Shown here one piece after another: positions 17,460-27,300 of a DNA stretch of 64,000 nucleotides. The position numbers and the translations under genes were made by a program. Each line of letters begins with the position of its first letter. Position 1 is the first letter of the stretch. The DNA comes from an uncultured Christensenellaceae bacterium (lineage in GTDB: Bacteria > Bacillota > Clostridia > Christensenellales > Pumilibacteraceae): positions 188,948 to 252,947 of the forward strand of contig CAJULK010000001.1 of assembly GCA_910587455.1 (NCBI GenBank), given 5' to 3'. The notes beneath the pieces are model-generated. The model worked only from the letters and a program-made list of their open reading frames with translations. It did no database searches and was not told the DNA's origin.

Positions 17460-18334
17460 CGCGCAAACAAGGCATTATCTTTATAAATGCGTATTCGGCG
17501 TCGTATCAGTCGCGCCAAGTCGAAAGGTTCGTATCCGAATTCAAAACACGCGGCTGCGTCGTGAACGTTATGCGCAACGATTTCTTTCCGCTCGAAGTTT
17601 CGGGCGGAAATTTACTGTGCAACGTCGCCGCAGACTTCTGCCTGTATCTCGACAAGGATAAATACGTAGCGGAAATGCTCGAAAAATCGGGCGTCCGCCT
17701 TTTTAATCGCGCGTCCGCGATCGCGCTGTGTGACGACAAAATGCTCACGCATATCGCGCTGTCCGACAGCGGCATACCCATGCCGCACACGCTCGCAGGA
17801 TTGCTGTGTTACGACAAGACCGCCGCGGTAAGCTCCGCCGCGCTCGATCTCGTAGAAGCAAAGCTCGGCTATCCCGTTATAGTCAAGCAGTCTTACGGTT
17901 CGTTCGGCAAAGGCGTGTTCAAAGCCGACGACCGCGCCGATCTCGAACGCATTACCGAAAAACTCAAACTCGAACCGCATCTCTATCAAAAATACATCGC
18001 CGCGTCGCACGGGAAAGACTTGCGCGTTATCGTCACGGGCGGACGGGTGCTCGGGGGGATACTGCGCCGATCGAACGGGGATTTCCGATCTAACGTAGGG
18101 CTCGGCGGACGCGCCGAAAAAGCGGAAGTGCCCGAAAATATCCGCAGGCTTGCCGTCAAAGCGGCGGACGTGCTCGGACTCGATTACTGCGGCATGGATT
18201 TTCTTCTCGACGGCGACGCGCCGCTCGTATGCGAGGTCAATTCCAACGCGCTGTTCGACGCGTTCGAGCAAGCGACGGGAACAAACGTCGCCGCGGCATA
18301 CGTCGAACATATTCTCGCTCAAATAAACGCATAA
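17456..18334 (+). CDS. RimK-like ATP-grasp ligase
   Basis: 292 aa. An N-terminal Rossmann-like domain (IIFINAYSASYQSRQVERFV) is followed by an ATP-grasp domain: YPVIVKQSYGSFGKGVF (nucleotide-binding lysine and Gly-rich loop), YQKYIAASHGKDLRVIV, then GDFRSNVGLGG and the metal-binding CEVNSNALFDAFEQATG. These match the RimK/LysX group, which joins an amino acid or peptide to a carboxylate using ATP. The target here is unknown. The GTG start overlaps the upstream stop by 4 bp (GTGA). The upstream lipoprotein is its only operon partner. Confidence 0.85.
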   Translation: MTRKQGIIFINAYSASYQSRQVERFVSEFKTRGCVVNVMRNDFFPLEVSGGNLLCNVAADFCLYLDKDKYVAEMLEKSGVRLFNRASAIALCDDKMLTHIALSDSGIPMPHTLAGLLCYDKTAAVSSAALDLVEAKLGYPVIVKQSYGSFGKGVFKADDRADLERITEKLKLEPHLYQKYIAASHGKDLRVIVTGGRVLGGILRRSNGDFRSNVGLGGRAEKAEVPENIRRLAVKAADVLGLDYCGMDFLLDGDAPLVCEVNSNALFDAFEQATGTNVAAAYVEHILAQINA

Positions 18335-18359
18335 CAAAAAACATATCGCTTTTTGTTAT
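18331..18359. terminator. Possible bidirectional terminator between convergent units
   Basis: Perfect 10-bp inverted repeat, ATAACAAAAA / TTTTTGTTAT, with a 9-nt loop, between the ATP-grasp gene (+) and the ABC permease (-). The stem is AT-rich, so efficiency is uncertain. Confidence 0.5.
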
Positions 18360-18376
18360 GAAGCGCCGCACAGCCG

Positions 18377-19168
18377 TCAGTTGCCGGCGCTCTCGTACCG
18401 TCTTATTCCCAAGCGCCACACCGTGCACGCAAGCGCCATTATAATAACGGCGGCGACGGCGCTCCACAGCACCGACCACCAAATGTTCGTGCCCGTAATA
18501 AGACATTCGACGGGATAATACAGAAACAGTCCGAACGGAATGACGAAGAACATGATCGAAGCGAACGCCTTGCCCATATACCGCACGGGGTATTTTGCGT
18601 AGTTGGAAAATCCGTACACCGTGTTCAGAAATACGCCTGCCGACTTTATCCAGAACGCCAAAGACGCGAACATCAGTTTGATTCCCGTAAAGCAGAATAT
18701 GCCGAGCAGTCCGCAGACAATAAGTCCGATAACGCCGCTCGCCGTCCACGCGATGCCCGACGACGGCGCAAACACGCACATTACGACTATACCGACCGCA
18801 AACTCGCCTATTCCGTCCCACTTGAATGTCTTTGCGAGAAACTGAAACAGCGGGTTTATCGGCCTTGTCATATACACGTCGAGATCGCCGTGCAGCACCG
18901 CCCAATACGCCAATATCCACAGTTCATCGGTAAAGATGTGGTCGATCGCTTTTGGCACGAGCGTGAATCCGAAAAGAAACGCGAGCGATTGAAAAGTCCA
19001 TACGCCGAGCGCCGGCACCGATCCGACTATGAGATAGACCGTCGCGAGCGAGATCGTCTCGGTCACTGCGAAACTGATCATCATTATTATCGAATCGGCT
19101 TTGTACGAAAGCTGACTGCGAAAACTCATTGATACGTATTTGGGATAAAGCCTCAATTCTTTAAGCAT
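18377..19168 (-). CDS. ABC-2 type exporter permease (COG3694-like)
   Basis: 263 aa with about six membrane helices. The N-terminus (LRLYPKYVSMSFRSQLSYKADS) and the YWAVLHGDLDVYMTRPINPLFQFLA segment are typical of the COG3694 permeases that pair with COG4587 permeases and COG4586 ATPases. The frame also opens with GTG two codons earlier, but the ATG at 19166-19168 has a GAGG site 5 nt upstream that the GTG would lack. It lies a few nt after its partner and is last in the exporter operon. Substrate unknown. Confidence 0.85.
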   Translation of the reverse strand: MLKELRLYPKYVSMSFRSQLSYKADSIIMMISFAVTETISLATVYLIVGSVPALGVWTFQSLAFLFGFTLVPKAIDHIFTDELWILAYWAVLHGDLDVYMTRPINPLFQFLAKTFKWDGIGEFAVGIVVMCVFAPSSGIAWTASGVIGLIVCGLLGIFCFTGIKLMFASLAFWIKSAGVFLNTVYGFSNYAKYPVRYMGKAFASIMFFVIPFGLFLYYPVECLITGTNIWWSVLWSAVAAVIIMALACTVWRLGIRRYESAGN

Positions 19169-19175
19169 ATTCACC

Positions 19176-19997
19176 TCACCCGCCGAACACGACGACCTTG
19201 CGGACGGACGTCTTGTAGAACAGCCAGCCGAGCACGTTGAGCACGACTATCCAGGCGACGGCTATACCGAACGACATCAACACGTCCCGCCACGGCATGA
19301 CCCCGAGGAATATTCGCACGGGCATGCTCGTCATCGACGGGAACGGCGTAAACGCGAGCGCCGTCTGCGCCCACAGCGGAAACAGCGCGATCGGAATGAG
19401 CCGTCCCGACAGAAACGCGCTTACAGTGGATACCATCGAGTTTACTCCGAACATAGCCTGCGTGCGGAACGCGAGCTGCCCGAACAGAAAATCAAACGAT
19501 TCGGCAACGAGCATGGAAACGAACGTCGCCGGAACAAAGAGCACAATATTGTACCATTCCAACCCGCTCAGTCCGAATCCGAATACGGCGACGAGCGTAC
19601 CCGCCGCTATCATGGGCACGCCGAATATCACGAGCCGCGCCGCATACAGTCCCAATCCCGTAAAAGCGAGCTGCGCGCGGTAGCTTATCGGCTTCATCAG
19701 CCGCATGGCTATCTGACCGTAGCGCACGTCGTCCACAATCATGCCCATAGTGTCCGAAAACGTTACCTCGGCGACGGCGGCGGAAAGAATGACATATAGC
19801 AGCATTTGCGGATAGCTGTAGCCTCCGACCGTATCGCCGTCCGAAAATTCGAATATCGCCCACCACAAAAGCCCCATGAGCACGGCGGTTATCACAGCGC
19901 CCAGCACCCACAGGAAGATCTGACCGCGGTACGCCATTACGGTCTGCGCTCCCGCCTTGGAAAATATGAAATACTTGGTTATCCGTCCGCGCTTCAT
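19176..19997 (-). CDS. ABC-2 type exporter permease (COG4587-like)
   Basis: 273 aa with about six membrane helices. It begins MKRGRITKYFIFSKAGAQTVMAYRGQ with no signal peptide and contains DDVRYGQIAMRLMKPISYRA, the same positional motif as its partner permease (LDVYMTRPINPL). This suggests the two form a heterodimeric channel. Its ATG overlaps the stop of the ATPase gene by 4 bp (ATGA), indicating coupled translation. Confidence 0.86.
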   Translation of the reverse strand: MKRGRITKYFIFSKAGAQTVMAYRGQIFLWVLGAVITAVLMGLLWWAIFEFSDGDTVGGYSYPQMLLYVILSAAVAEVTFSDTMGMIVDDVRYGQIAMRLMKPISYRAQLAFTGLGLYAARLVIFGVPMIAAGTLVAVFGFGLSGLEWYNIVLFVPATFVSMLVAESFDFLFGQLAFRTQAMFGVNSMVSTVSAFLSGRLIPIALFPLWAQTALAFTPFPSMTSMPVRIFLGVMPWRDVLMSFGIAVAWIVVLNVLGWLFYKTSVRKVVVFGG

Positions 19998-21061
19998 CGT
20001 TCGTCACCGCACGGTTCTTTGTCCGAGCCTGAAGGCGGCTCGTCGTCGCCGTCACCGGCGGAGGCATGACCGGTGTTTTCGTATATCTTTTCCACGACCT
20101 GTTCTATGCCCGTTTCGGACAGCTTGATGTCGCGGATGTCGTAGGTTTTAAGCAGAAAGTCCAACAGCGTGTTTACGCCCAGCTTCTGCGCGTCCACGGT
20201 AAACGTGGTTATCAGCCCGTCGCCGTCGGTAGTCACCCCGTCTATATCGTACTTGTCCGTTACCGCGGAAACGTCTATCGGCGCGGGCGTCTGAACGGAA
20301 ACATTCCTTTTGTCGCCGAACATGTGCTTAACGCTGTCGAGCGTACCGTCGAAAAGAATTTTGCCCTCGTCGAGGATTATAACGCGCTCGCATAAAAGCT
20401 CGATATCGCTCATTGCGTGCGTAGTGAGTATGAGCGTCGTGTTGTATTCCTCGCGCAGCTTTGTTATAGCGTCTATAAGATTTCGTTTGACGAGCACGTC
20501 AAGCCCTATCGTCGGTTCGTCGAGAAAGAGCGTTTTGGGGTTGTGCAGCATCGCCGCGGCAAGGTCGGCGCGCATCCGCTGACCGAGCGACAGCGTGCGC
20601 ACGGGCGCTGTCATAAACGGCTTCATGTCGAGAAGCTCCGTAAGCTCGCCCAGCCGACGCTTATAATCGGCTTCGCTCATGTCGTAAATGTACCGCAGCA
20701 GATCGTACGTTTCGGTGAGCGGCAGATCGTACCACAACTGCGTTTTCTGCCCGAACACCACGCCTATTGTTTTGAGCACGGCGTTCCTTTCGCGCGATTT
20801 GTACGGATGCAAACCGTCTATGAGTATTTCGCCCGACGTCGGAGTGAGTATTCCGCTCATCATTTTTATCGTCGTGGACTTGCCCGCGCCGTTCGCGCCG
20901 ATGTAACCCACGGCTTCTCCGTCGCGAACGGTAAACGATACGCCGTCTACCGCTTTGACGAGCGTATGCTTGCGCGAGAACAATGTTTTTACCATTCCCC
21001 ATACGCCCTTGCCGCGAACGGGTTTTTTGAAATGCTTACTTACGTCTTTGAGTTCTATCAT
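19994..21061 (-). CDS. ABC exporter ATP-binding protein (COG4586-like)
   Basis: 355 aa from the ATG at 21059-21061 (MIELKDVSKHF; GGGGA upstream); the frame is open 18 codons further up but that part has no family likeness. It has Walker A (GANGAGKST), a Q-loop (VFGQKTQLWYDLPLTETYDLL), the signature LSLGQRMRADLAAAM, Walker B (TLFLDEPTIGLD) and the H-loop His (TTHAMSD). The FKKPVRGKGVWGMVKTLFSRK insert before the P-loop is characteristic of COG4586. It powers the two permeases encoded next. Its promoter has a poly-G spacer, so expression may vary between cells. Confidence 0.92.
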   Translation of the reverse strand: MIELKDVSKHFKKPVRGKGVWGMVKTLFSRKHTLVKAVDGVSFTVRDGEAVGYIGANGAGKSTTIKMMSGILTPTSGEILIDGLHPYKSRERNAVLKTIGVVFGQKTQLWYDLPLTETYDLLRYIYDMSEADYKRRLGELTELLDMKPFMTAPVRTLSLGQRMRADLAAAMLHNPKTLFLDEPTIGLDVLVKRNLIDAITKLREEYNTTLILTTHAMSDIELLCERVIILDEGKILFDGTLDSVKHMFGDKRNVSVQTPAPIDVSAVTDKYDIDGVTTDGDGLITTFTVDAQKLGVNTLLDFLLKTYDIRDIKLSETGIEQVVEKIYENTGHASAGDGDDEPPSGSDKEPCGDER

Positions 21062-21145
21062 GATCTTCCCCGTCTGTCGGTCGGCGCTTGCCGATTTTAG
21101 GCGTCGCGCACGCAAATAAATGAGCGAATTATTTAATACAAGTAT

Positions 21146-21171
21146 ATTATACCCCCCCCCGTCCCTGTCAA
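21146..21171 (-). promoter_or_regulatory. Promoter of the ABC exporter with a poly-G spacer
   Basis: On the minus strand TTGACA (21166-21171) and TATAAT (21146-21151) are both perfect, but the spacer is only 14 nt and includes nine G (21152-21160). Adding two to four G would bring it to the normal 16-18 nt. This is the layout of phase-variable promoters known from Neisseria. The leader is about 75 nt. Confidence 0.75.
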
Positions 21172-21322
21172 GCGCTTACGCACTGTTTTTACACATTTTG
21201 TTCGCATAGCGAGAATCTAAAGCGGCGCAAGCCGCCATATTTTCTGTCATTCAGAACGAGCGGGACAGTCTGATACAATTAGAAATGTAACGTATATATA
21301 AATCAATCTTCGATTGTGATGC

Positions 21323-21336
21323 GAAGAATCTCAACC
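21323..21336. repeat. Inverted second copy of a dispersed intergenic word
   Basis: GAAGAATCTCAACC is the exact reverse complement of 8598-8611. Between the promoter at 21171 and the LRR gene at 21395 nothing else is recognisable apart from this word and the hairpin below. Confidence 0.45.
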
Positions 21337-21345
21337 TTAATACGC

Positions 21346-21377
21346 GACACCCCGCAAGCCGTGGCATGCGGGGTGTC
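21346..21377 (-). terminator. Strong hairpin after the first giant LRR gene
   Basis: GACACCCCGC and GCGGGGTGTC form a perfect 10-bp GC-rich stem with a 12-nt loop, 18 nt past the stop. There is no T-run, so it is either a weak terminator or an mRNA 3' end stabiliser. Confidence 0.5.
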
Positions 21378-21394
21378 CTCAGGTTGTCTGTCGG

Positions 21395-24300
21395 TTAATT
21401 TACGCTTTCCGTTTCGCCTCCCTCGGGCGGATCTGTTTCGCCATCGTCCGGTTCTTCCGTTTCGGGCGGGGTCTGTCCCCAAAGCACTTTCGCGCGTTTG
21501 TCGGCCGCAGTAGTTGCATAAGTGTCCCAGTTGTTGTGCCAGCCCGTAGGCTTATTGACTTGTTCGTACTCGACATATATTGTCTGCGCGGCGACCCAAC
21601 CGCCGAACGCGCGCTCGCCTATACTCGTAACGCTCGAGCTTATAAATACTGACGGTATTTTAGTGCAGCTGCTGAACGCATACGTGCCTATCGCGGTAAG
21701 GGTTGTCGGCAGCGTAATATCGGTAAGCGCCGAACACGAAGCAAACATACTGTTCGATATGACGGTGACGTCTGTTAAAACCGCTTCGGTGAGCGCCGCA
21801 CAGCCGCTGAATACGCCTGCCGCGCTCGTAACGGTGCACTTAACGCCGTCGATCGTCACCTTTTTAAGGTTTGTGCAGTTGCTGAACTGATAGCCCTTAT
21901 TTCCGCTCGTCGCGGACGAAACCAACGACACGGTGGACGGCAGATAAAGCTCGGTCAATCCCGAACACGAGTAGAACGCCCTGTCGTGAATAGCAACGGA
22001 TGCGCCTGTAGAAAACTCGACCGAGGTGAGTCCGCTTCCGTTAAACGCGCCTACGCCTATAACGGATACGTTGTTAAGATTGATCGACGTAAGATTCTTG
22101 CAGCCGTTGAACGCATCTGTTCCGATCACGGAAACCGAAGCAGGCAATACGACTTCCGTTATGGCGGTATTGCCGATAAACACATTATTACCCAATGCCG
22201 TAATGTCGTTTTCGATAGAAACGGTTGTCTGATTCTCGGCAAGAGTATGCCACAAAAGCGTGAGCGCGCCGTTGTCGTTGCGGCAAACGATATTGTCATG
22301 CAATATCACGATCGACGCGTTTTCGCTCGCCGCGGCGAATGTCACTCCGTAACAGCCGGTAAACACGCCCTGACCGAGCTCTGTCACCATATTGAGATCG
22401 ACCGAAGCGAGGTTCGTGCAGTTTTTGAACATGTCTTTGCCGAGCCAAGTTACCTTTTTCGGGATCTTTATAGATTCGAGCGCTGCGCAGTCCGCAAACA
22501 CCGCGTTGGACGCGCCGATCGTTTTCGAGCCGAGGTATTCGAGCGATTCGGGCAGCACCACCGTTCTGAGCGATTTGCAACCTTTGAAAAACTCGTATCC
22601 TATCTCGGAAATCTTGCTGCCTTCTTCGAAAGTCACCGAAATGAGTTTTTCGCAACCGAGAAAAAGCTGCGAACCCAATACGGTGATTTCTTTACCTATA
22701 AGCACCGTTTCGAGTTTAGAGCAATTTTTGAACCAACTGTTCTTTGCGACGGTCGGTTTAGCGTGCACTTCGGCTGTCATCAAGCCGTCGCATCCGCTGA
22801 ATATTTCGCCTTCCATAGTCGTGACGGTGCCGGGCACTACTATGCTTGCGAGTGATTTGCAGTTCATAAACGCCGCAGTGCCGAGGCTTGTGACTGCGCG
22901 CAAGTCAACGGTTACCACGCCCGATTTGTCAAAGCTGTGCCCGCCGATCGTCTTTACGTCTTTTATGTCCACATCGGTCAACGCCGTACACTGACAGAAC
23001 GCATAATCGCCGATATTAACTACGCCCGTAAAATCGACAGACGAGAGCGACGTGCAGTTATAGAACACGCCCGCCGTCCCGGTGCCCTTGGCGAGCACCG
23101 TCTGCGCGTCCGGTCTTTCCTCGCCGACGGGCACGTATCCGAACGCGACGGAAGCAAGGTTCGAACAGCCGCCGAACGCATCGGCATTGACTGTCTTGAC
23201 GGTTGCGGGTATGACTACGCCCGTGACCGACGTGTTGCCTTTGAGCGCTTTGGCGGCTATTGCGGTCGTACCCCACGAGACGTTGAGCGTGCCGCCGCCG
23301 TAGTATGCGACCAATATCTTATCCGTTATATTGCCGGACGCGTCTTTTTCTATCTTATACATCGCGCCGTTTTCTATAACGCTGCTTCCGCCCGCGCTTA
23401 TCGTCAGCGTCATGTCGGCGCTGCAGCCCTGAAACGCAGTCGGATCGTACGACTCGACCGAACCGAGCGTTACGCTCGAAAGATCGGAACAGCCGCTGAA
23501 CGCAAGCCCCGTAAGCGTGACTATATTCGACAGATCGACCGCTTTGAGCGCAGTGCAGCCCGCAAAAGCGCTCGCGTATATGGTATTTACCGTGCTCGCA
23601 AGCGTAATACTGTCGAGCGAAGTACAGTTAAGGAAGGTGTTTTTGGGGATCGCTTTTAATCCGAGTGTTCCTGCGCCCTCGCCGCGGCTTTCGATGACGA
23701 CCGTCTTGAGCGCGGAACAGTCTCTGAATACCGAAGCATCGGTAGTCGCCTTCATGTCGCCGGAGACCAAGCCGAGACCTTTGAGCGAATAGGGAAGCGT
23801 TACGCTCGTAACTCCCGATTTTTTGAATGTGGCTTTGCCGATGTATTCCAAAGACGATTTACCGTCGACGCTCGTCTTGAAAGTGACATTCTCGAGCGCG
23901 GTGCAGCCCTCGAAAGCGCTTTCGCCTATCGCCGTAACATTCGTGGGGATAACTATCTCTTCGAGCGAGGTGCAGCCGTAGAACGTCTTTTTGCCTATCG
24001 CCGTAAGCTCGCTGTTGCTGCCGAACGTGACCGTGGCGAGCGAGGTACAGCCGCTGAACAGGTCGCAGGTATAAGTAGTCGCCGAAAATGAACCGCTCGT
24101 ATAATAACCGAGTTTCGTCACCGTTGCGGGGATATAAACGGATTTGAGTCCTTTGCAGTTAAAGAACGCCTTGTTCCCGATCTCTTTGAGCGCGCTGTTT
24201 TCGGAAATGACGGGGTCTGTTATGAGCTTGCCCCAAACCGCACAGCCCTCGAAGGCGGATACGCCTATCTTTGTGACCGAATCGGGTATCGACATCGTTG

Positions 24301-27300
24301 CGAGCGCCGTACAGCCCTTAAACGCGTTATCGCCTATCGTTTTTATTCTCGACTGTTTGGGGAACACCACCGTGTTGAGCTTGGTACAGCCGTTGAACAT
24401 ATTTGCAGGCAGCGTTTCGAGCGCATTGTCTTTGTCCGTGTTCGTAAACGTGAACTTCGCAAGCGCCTTGCAGTTCTGAAAAGCGTTTGCGCCTATCTCT
24501 GTCACGGTATCGGGAAGCATGAATCCATCCGTCGCATGCCCGATGAGCGCCGCACAGCCGTTGAACGCGTTGGAGCCTAACTCCTTCAAACGGCTGCCCG
24601 ATCCGAAGTTTACCGTTTTGAGAAGGGTGCATTTACTGAACGCGTTCATGCCTATCTTGGTCACGCAATCGGGAATGTCGATAGTCGTGATCTTGCTTGT
24701 CGCGAACGTGCTGTTGGGAATATTGGCATAATTGTATCCCGCTTCGAAAGTCACCGTTTTGAGCGTGCTTATCGCAAAGACGTTCGTCCCTTCGAGCGAC
24801 GTAAGACGTGCGGGGATCTCTATACTTTCTATAAGCGTGCCCGAAAAAGCCTCCATGCACAAGGCAAGCGGCAGCGTCGGCTCGCCTTCCGCCGGCTTTG
24901 CAAACATCAAGCCCTTGACCGTTTTGTTTTTGAACACGCCGCTCTCTATCCTGTACACGTCTGCAGGAATGACGAGGTTTTCGAAATTGACGTCGGGATA
25001 GCAATAGACGATCCTGCGCGCGTTCACTTCCGTTTCGGTCTCGCCGTCTTTTATTTTTATCTTTTCGGCGGCGTACATTATGCCGTCTTCGATCACGACG
25101 GAGTCATTGTTTTCGGGCACTTTTATATCGGTCAGATTTTTCGCTCCGCTTATCGCCTTTAATATGTCGTCGGGACTCATTTTTTCGGATACCGTCAGAC
25201 TCGTTATGCCCGAACCCGAAAACGGAGTCGCGCCTACCGATTCGACGTTTTTGGGAAGAACCATGTTTATCAGCTTTGCCGTGCTTGCGAAAGCGTTGTC
25301 GCCTATATTCTTCAGCTTGCAGCCGTTTGCAAACGTGATGGATTCGGGCAGGAACTCGTCTCCCGCCGAAGTATTACCCTTAAGACAGTTGTTCCCGAGC
25401 TCGGCGAGCCGCGCGGGGAAAACAATGGTCGTAAGCAGCTTGCAACCGCCGAAAATATGCGATTTTGCTCCGACTGCGGCGGGCAGTTTGAGATCGGGAA
25501 GCGCGACCGTTTTGCCCGCTTCGTCGGTATATTCCAAAAGTTCCGCGTCCTCGAATACGACGGACGTGACGCCGGCGCAGCCGCCGAACGCGTTGGGTCT
25601 GAACGTTTCGGCAAACTTGGATATCGTCACCTCGCCCGTTCTCGCCCCGGGACAGTAAACGACTTCTCTGAGTCCTTTCGTATACAGAACGCCGTCGTAC
25701 GATTCGAACGCGCCGCCCTTTTCGACGCTTATACGCTGCAATGCGCCGGGCTGCGGGCTGCTGATGTTTCCGCTGTTGAACAGATAGTAAGCGTTGGCAT
25801 AGGATGTACTCGAGCCGCTCCCCATCTCGAATACGTCGTACGCATTGGAGAACGCCGCTATACGATTGGGCAGTTCGAGTGCGGTGAGCCTGCCGCAATT
25901 ATAAAACGCGCCTGCCGCGAACGAGAGCGGCTTAGTCCCGCCCCCTGTAAAAGTCAACTCGTACAGCGACGAACAGTTGCCGAACGCGTTGCTGCCTATA
26001 CCGCGCATATTGCCTTCGGTCTCGGACGTGTAGTCGCCGACCGTAGTCGGTATTGTCACGATAGAGAGCGCGCCGCAATAGGCGAACGTTCTTTCGGGAA
26101 TGTATTGCAACCGCTCGGGAAGACGCACGACGCCGAGCGACGAGCAATACGAAAATACGGCATTTCCGAAAGTCAGTTCGGGGGCATTGTCGGCTTGTGT
26201 GAATTTTATCTCCACAAGCGCGCTTGATTGAAACGCATTTGCGTCTATTAACGTCACGGTACTCGGAATGGTTATCGTATTGAGCGCCATGCATGAAAAG
26301 AATGCGTTGCTTCCTATACTTTGCAAACCTTCGTTCAGCCCGACGTGCGACAGCTTGCCGTCGGCTACGAAATAGTTGCCCGTGGCATAGAAAGCAAAGC
26401 AGTTGGAACCAATAGATACGGTGCGTGCGGGAAGATCTATGCTCTCGAGCGAATAACAGCATCTGAACGCGCTGTCGTCTATGACGAGCGGATTGCCTTT
26501 ACTCGTCGGATTTTCGAACCTGACCGACGACAGCATCAAGCAGCTGTCGAACGCCGAACCGCCTATGAGCCGCAAACGCTCGGGAATGACTATACTCGTA
26601 AGATCGTTTCTTCCTTGAAAAACGGCGCTTCCTATTTCCACGACGTTTTCGTCGAGTTTGTAGTCGCCGAGCACTACGCCGTCGGGAATATAGACGAGCC
26701 GATCCTTGCCGTAACTGTAAAGTATTCCGTCCGCATCGGTTTCGTAATTGGGGTTGTCGGGTGATACGTTAAAGCTCTTGAGCTTGCTGCAACCTTTGAA
26801 TATTCCCCTGAAATCTATTACGCCTACGTTGTTCGTTATATCTATGCTCGTAAGCGCCGAACAGCCCGAAAACACATAATTTCCGAATACGAGGTCGGAA
26901 TTCATATGGCTGAGATCTATTTGCGAGAGAGCGGTGCACGAATTGAACGCGTTTGTCTTGATCTCGTTTAGCGTAACGGGCAAAAGCACCGACGTGATTT
27001 TTGTGGAATAAAACGCCTTTTCGCCTATCGAAACGACGCCGCAGCTCGTATTTTTTACGAAAGTATACACCTTTTTCCCGTTTACTTCGGTCACCTTGGT
27101 CGAACCCGTTTCTTCGAAAGTGAGCGTGGTGAGCTTGGAACACCGCGCAAACGCTTCCTTTCCTATGGTGAGCGCCGCGGGGTTTTTGCTCGCGGTAAAA
27201 ATGACGCTCTCAAGCTCGCCGCAGCGGTAGAACGCGTTGTCGCCTATTTCTCTTACTCCGCCGTGAACGACAAGCCTTGTGAGCTGCAAACTCTTGTTGG

